Source: an uncultured Roseburia sp. (lineage in GTDB: Bacteria > Bacillota > Clostridia > Lachnospirales > Lachnospiraceae). Taken from it: a stretch of 8,868 nt of DNA. A program made the position numbers and the translations under genes. The stretch spans positions 1-8,868 of the forward strand of contig CANDFU010000048.1 of assembly GCA_947384095.1 (NCBI GenBank). Reading direction: 5' to 3'. The notes below the pieces were generated by a model that was given only the letters and a program-made list of their open reading frames with translations, searched no databases and was not told the DNA's origin. This document shows, one piece after another, positions 6,474-8,868 of the stretch. Each line of letters begins with the position of its first letter. Within the stretch, counting starts at the first letter, position 1.

Positions 6474-7615
6474 ACGAAAACCTCCTCCAGCGCTTTCGCA
6501 TATTCGCGCGCCTCCCGGTACATATTGGCGATCCCGTCCTCAATATGTTCCGAAAACGCTCTGCCGCTCATCTCTTCCATCAGATCCGCCAGCTCATTGG
6601 GATTGCGCGGGTCAAAAAGAAAACATTTCTCATTTTTCTGCTCCCTGTGCACCGGAATATCCGACAGAAGCACCGTTTTATCCAGTACCTTGGCGTCCTC
6701 CAGGACAGTTCCCCAGCCCTCGCACAGGGAAGGCTGTACAATAAAGCAGGCGTTTTTCATAATGGCAAGCTGCTGCGTCCGGTCGACAAAACCAAGCACC
6801 CTGATACAGTCCCGTACCTTTGGAGCCCCCAGAATCTCTTTTAACCGGTCGATATAAGCGGGATCGCGGTAATCCTTTAAATTTCCCGTAAACACAAAAT
6901 CATACTCCGCCAGGGCGCCCCGCTCTTTAAGCAGGGCAATCGCTTCCACCGCCACGATATGGTTTTTATGCTGCCAGAACTGATTCGGCAGATAAATATA
7001 CTTTTTCTTCAGCCCGAACGCTTCCGCCGTCTTCCGCTCCAGTTCCGGTGTGACGGCTCTGATTTCGGGCTCGATATACGAGACAAAATGAACCACGGAG
7101 ACGCTGCATTTGTGTTCCGGGTAAAAACGCTCCAGATCATTTTTCGCGTCAAAGCTGCTTAAAACGAGCGGATTTGACATTTCCGTCACCGCCAGAAAAT
7201 TTGCATCCTTCGCCGCAAGCTCCTCCTTTCCGAAAAACTCCGGCAGATTTTTGTGCTGAAAATCCGGAATCCAGAAAATCCCTCTTTTTTTGAAAAGACG
7301 CCCGATTTTATTCAGTTCCAGTGCATAGCAATATTTTACACCGCAAAACCAGATCAGATTCATCTCATAGAAGGCCAGCTTCCACTTCGGCTCACCGGAT
7401 AGCACACGGATATCAACGCCGGCCGTTTCTCCGCCGCCGGCCCGGAAACAGTCGAAAATATCCGCATGCTCCGGATCGATGAGCACCACAAGATCAAAAT
7501 TGTTTCTGATCTTTTCACTCTGCAGACAGCTGAACAGAATATTTTTCAGGTAATACAGGCCTCCGATCCATCCCCGGTTTCCCAGCCCGTTAAACAATAT
7601 CTTCTTTTTCCTCAC
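6470..7615 (-). CDS. Family-4 glycosyltransferase
   Basis: This 381-residue GT-B enzyme is predicted to transfer a sugar from a nucleotide donor on the cytoplasmic side. The N-terminal acceptor domain holds a Gly-rich NGLGNRGWIGGLYYLKNIL (residues 9-27) and the subgroup signature FWIPDFQHKNLPEFF (114-128). The C-terminal domain starts at YIYLPNQFWQHKNH (206-219), with VLGFV at 273-277, and has the donor-binding acidic motif PSLCEGWGTVLEDAK (295-309), in which Glu299 is spaced seven residues from Asp307 and Glu306 lies beside it. This EGWxTVxEDA form is usual in this subgroup, seen in O-antigen and capsule clusters. The start is GTG (7613-7615), overlapping the TGA of the previous gene by 4 nt, with AGGGAGG 5 nt upstream. 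The stop overlaps the next GTG in the same way. Length fits the family and there is no sign of damage. The sugar cannot be assigned. Confidence 0.93.
   Translation of the reverse strand: MRKKKILFNGLGNRGWIGGLYYLKNILFSCLQSEKIRNNFDLVVLIDPEHADIFDCFRAGGGETAGVDIRVLSGEPKWKLAFYEMNLIWFCGVKYCYALELNKIGRLFKKRGIFWIPDFQHKNLPEFFGKEELAAKDANFLAVTEMSNPLVLSSFDAKNDLERFYPEHKCSVSVVHFVSYIEPEIRAVTPELERKTAEAFGLKKKYIYLPNQFWQHKNHIVAVEAIALLKERGALAEYDFVFTGNLKDYRDPAYIDRLKEILGAPKVRDCIRVLGFVDRTQQLAIMKNACFIVQPSLCEGWGTVLEDAKVLDKTVLLSDIPVHREQKNEKCFLFDPRNPNELADLMEEMSGRAFSEHIEDGIANMYREAREYAKALEEVFV
6481..6488 (-). promoter_or_regulatory. Ribosome binding site for the GTG start at 6473
   Basis: The minus strand reads GGAGGAGG, 7 nt before the GTG. 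It lies inside the last codons of the preceding glycosyltransferase and, with the 4-nt GTGA overlap, supports the GTG over the internal ATG five codons later. Confidence 0.75.
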
Positions 7616-8727
7616 ACAAACCTCCCTGCCGACTGTCTCTCCACATATCTAAGCGCAGCGATACACCCTTTGGCCACATGGGAAAATGAAAAAGACTGTG
7701 CCTTTTCATAGCTATTGTTCCCCATCTGCGCCAGGCGCCCCTCCGAAAAAATCCGGTCAATGGCGCGTGCAAACGCTTCCGTATCCTCCGGATCGACGAT
7801 ATAACCGTTCTCCCCATCGACGACCAGGTCCCGCGCCCCGTCCGCATATTTTGATGAGATAACCGGAAGAGACGCGCACATGGCCTCTAAAATAACAAGC
7901 CCGAAACAGTCTTCCCGCGTCGGTAAGACAAATACATCCGAGGCCCGATAAAGGCTGCGCAGATTCTCTCCCTCCACAAACCCCTTAAACGAAACACGCT
8001 CCGCGATCCGAAGCTTTCCCGCCTGCTCCTTTAAGAGCGGCAGCTCCTGCCCCTCTCCCACAATCACAAGGCGGATATCATCCGCCGTCTGCGCCAGCGC
8101 CGGAAGCAGCAGATCCAGCCCCTTGCGCTGAATCAGACTGCCCACGTATATCAGCTGCCTCGCTCCATAAGACTCCTTTTTTGCCAGATATTTTCCGATA
8201 TCCACCGTCAGATACGACAGAAAACACTTTTTGGGGTCGGCCCCGTAGGCGATCTGCGCCTCCCGCGAAGCCGTACTGCTCGCGATATAAGCCGCCGCCC
8301 GCTTTATAATATAGCGTCTGGATAAGCGCTGCACCCTGCCGATCGCCCGCTCCGAGTGCAGCGTTCCATCCGTCCAGCTGATAAACGGTATATGCTTTCT
8401 TCTGCACCAGTGTACCGCCCTTAAAATCGTCGGGTTATACTCCATCGCAAAGACAAGATCCGGCTTTATCTCTTTTAAGGCAGCCTCCACTCCCAGCGGG
8501 AGAAACACATACCGGTCGTCATACCTTCTGCGGATAATGATCGTGCGTGATTTTAAAAACCGGTAATTTTGAAGTCCGGCGAGTTCAACGCTCCACTTCC
8601 GGTTCTCCATGCCCGCTCCGGAAAAGATAATATGAAATTCATACCCCGGAACATTTTTCTGCATATAGGAAAAAAAATCCACCCGGTACGGGGATGGTAT
8701 ATTTGTGATAAATACGGCCCGCTTCAT
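7612..8727 (-). CDS. Family-4 glycosyltransferase
   Basis: This 371-residue retaining GT-B transferase is likely cytoplasmic or membrane-peripheral. The N-terminal half begins ITNIPSPYRVDFFSYM (residues 7-22), typical of family-4 acceptor domains, and contains SWTDGTLHSE (117-126). The donor domain starts at LIYVGSLIQRKGLDLLLPAL (192-211), whose Arg201-Lys202 pair is the usual phosphate-binding element. VSFKGFV is at 245-251, and REDCFGLVILEAM (271-283) holds an acidic pair Asp273 and Glu281 spaced by seven residues, equivalent to the E-x7-E motif, with Glu272 beside it. DGENGYIVDPED (304-315) is the standard C-terminal signature. The ATG (8725-8727) overlaps the TGA of the preceding partial gene by 4 nt, and AAAGGAGG at 8732-8739 is a near-perfect ribosome site 4 nt away. 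Family membership is clear; the sugar and linkage are not. Confidence 0.95.
   Translation of the reverse strand: MKRAVFITNIPSPYRVDFFSYMQKNVPGYEFHIIFSGAGMENRKWSVELAGLQNYRFLKSRTIIIRRRYDDRYVFLPLGVEAALKEIKPDLVFAMEYNPTILRAVHWCRRKHIPFISWTDGTLHSERAIGRVQRLSRRYIIKRAAAYIASSTASREAQIAYGADPKKCFLSYLTVDIGKYLAKKESYGARQLIYVGSLIQRKGLDLLLPALAQTADDIRLVIVGEGQELPLLKEQAGKLRIAERVSFKGFVEGENLRSLYRASDVFVLPTREDCFGLVILEAMCASLPVISSKYADGARDLVVDGENGYIVDPEDTEAFARAIDRIFSEGRLAQMGNNSYEKAQSFSFSHVAKGCIAALRYVERQSAGRFV
7621..7627 (-). promoter_or_regulatory. Ribosome binding site for the GTG start at 7615
   Basis: The minus strand reads AGGGAGG, 5 nt before the GTG, within the end of the upstream glycosyltransferase gene. No in-frame ATG nearby gives the family's N-terminal beta strand, so this site decides the start. 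Confidence 0.75.
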
Positions 8728-8822
8728 CGCCCCTCCTTTCTGCCCCGGGAAATGCTCCCGTAAATCTCCACCAGCTTCCGGTAATTATCCTCCGGGCGCA
8801 GACGCTTCTGATAAAACTCGCG
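8724..8822 (-). CDS. C-terminal end of a probable family-4 glycosyltransferase (5' truncated)
   Basis: Thirty-two codons and a TGA stop (8724-8726) are visible; the rest is lost because genomic sequence ends at about 8822. The residues read REFYQKRLRPEDNYRKLVEI followed by a basic tail ending in KEGR. The FYxxxxxPEDNYxxLxEIY pattern is common at the very end of family-4 glycosyltransferases, where a C-terminal helix packs back on the N-terminal domain, so this is probably another transferase. The stop overlaps the next ATG by 4 nt, as at most other junctions here, which is the best evidence that the frame is real. Too little remains to say which enzyme it is. Reading further upstream in this frame enters adapter sequence and meets a TGA, which is meaningless. 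Confidence 0.62.
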   Translation of the reverse strand, partial: REFYQKRLRPEDNYRKLVEIYGSISRGRKEGR

Positions 8823-8868
8823 AGATCGGAAGAGCACACGTCTGAACTCCAGTCACCTCTCGTCATCT
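8823..8868 (+). other. Illumina TruSeq adapter with index (non-genomic contamination)
   Basis: From 8823 the sequence reads AGATCGGAAGAGC and continues through ACACGTCTGAACTCCAGTCAC to 8856, an exact match to the TruSeq index-side adapter as I know it. It is followed by eight bases, CTCTCGTC (8857-8864), in the index position, and then ATCT, the first bases of the next adapter segment. This layout is what adapter read-through on a short insert gives, left at a contig end. The precise boundary could shift by a base or two. Nothing to the right of 8822 should be interpreted biologically. Confidence 0.98.

Noticed and set aside
6021..6857. 278-codon open frame on the plus strand
   Set aside because: It runs antisense across the GT-C-like gene and the GT4 gene and spans their junction. 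Its translation is rich in Arg, Ser and Pro with no recognisable domain, while both minus-strand genes show family motifs throughout.

Overview
The window looks like one end of a draft bacterial contig carrying a surface-polysaccharide biosynthesis operon. All supported genes lie on the minus strand and are packed almost without gaps. Strong AGGAGG-type Shine-Dalgarno sites, frequent GTG starts, ATGA/GTGA stop-start overlaps and roughly balanced G+C suggest a Firmicute, plausibly a gut Clostridia/Lachnospiraceae-type organism. That assignment is inference; there is no rRNA or other phylogenetic marker here.

In the direction of transcription (high to low coordinates) the order is: the last 32 codons of a probable family-4 glycosyltransferase (8822-8724); two complete GT4-type glycosyltransferases (8727-7612 and 7615-6470); a 572-residue multi-pass membrane protein resembling GT-C glycosyltransferases (6473-4755); an NAD-dependent sugar-nucleotide epimerase/dehydratase (4739-3819); a GT-A-fold glycosyltransferase with an Glu-Asp-Asp metal motif (3826-2882); a rhamnosyltransferase-like GT2 enzyme (2868-1969); another GT4-type enzyme whose usual conserved Glu is Gln (1972-779); and a LicD-family phosphotransferase (from 724 past the left edge). 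Five of the seven junctions from the partial gene down to the last GT4 overlap, by 4 or 8 nt; the other two have gaps of 15 and 13 nt. The only larger gap (54 nt) precedes licD and holds a good sigma-A-type promoter.

Together the genes could assemble a complex heteropolysaccharide: the epimerase supplies an activated sugar, several cytoplasmic glycosyltransferases build a repeat unit or glycolipid, the GT-C-like protein may add a sugar on the outer face of the membrane from a lipid-linked donor, and LicD may attach a phospho-substituent such as phosphocholine. No initiating phosphosugar transferase, flippase, polymerase or chain-length regulator is visible, so the locus extends beyond both ends.

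The last 46 bases (8823-8868) are not genomic. They match the Illumina TruSeq index-side adapter followed by an 8-base index and the start of the next adapter segment. The real sequence stops near 8822, and the open frame crossing this junction is an artefact. I did not find a convincing new biological system; the most noteworthy points are the adapter, the GT4 active-site substitution, the promoter before licD and the GT-C-like protein.
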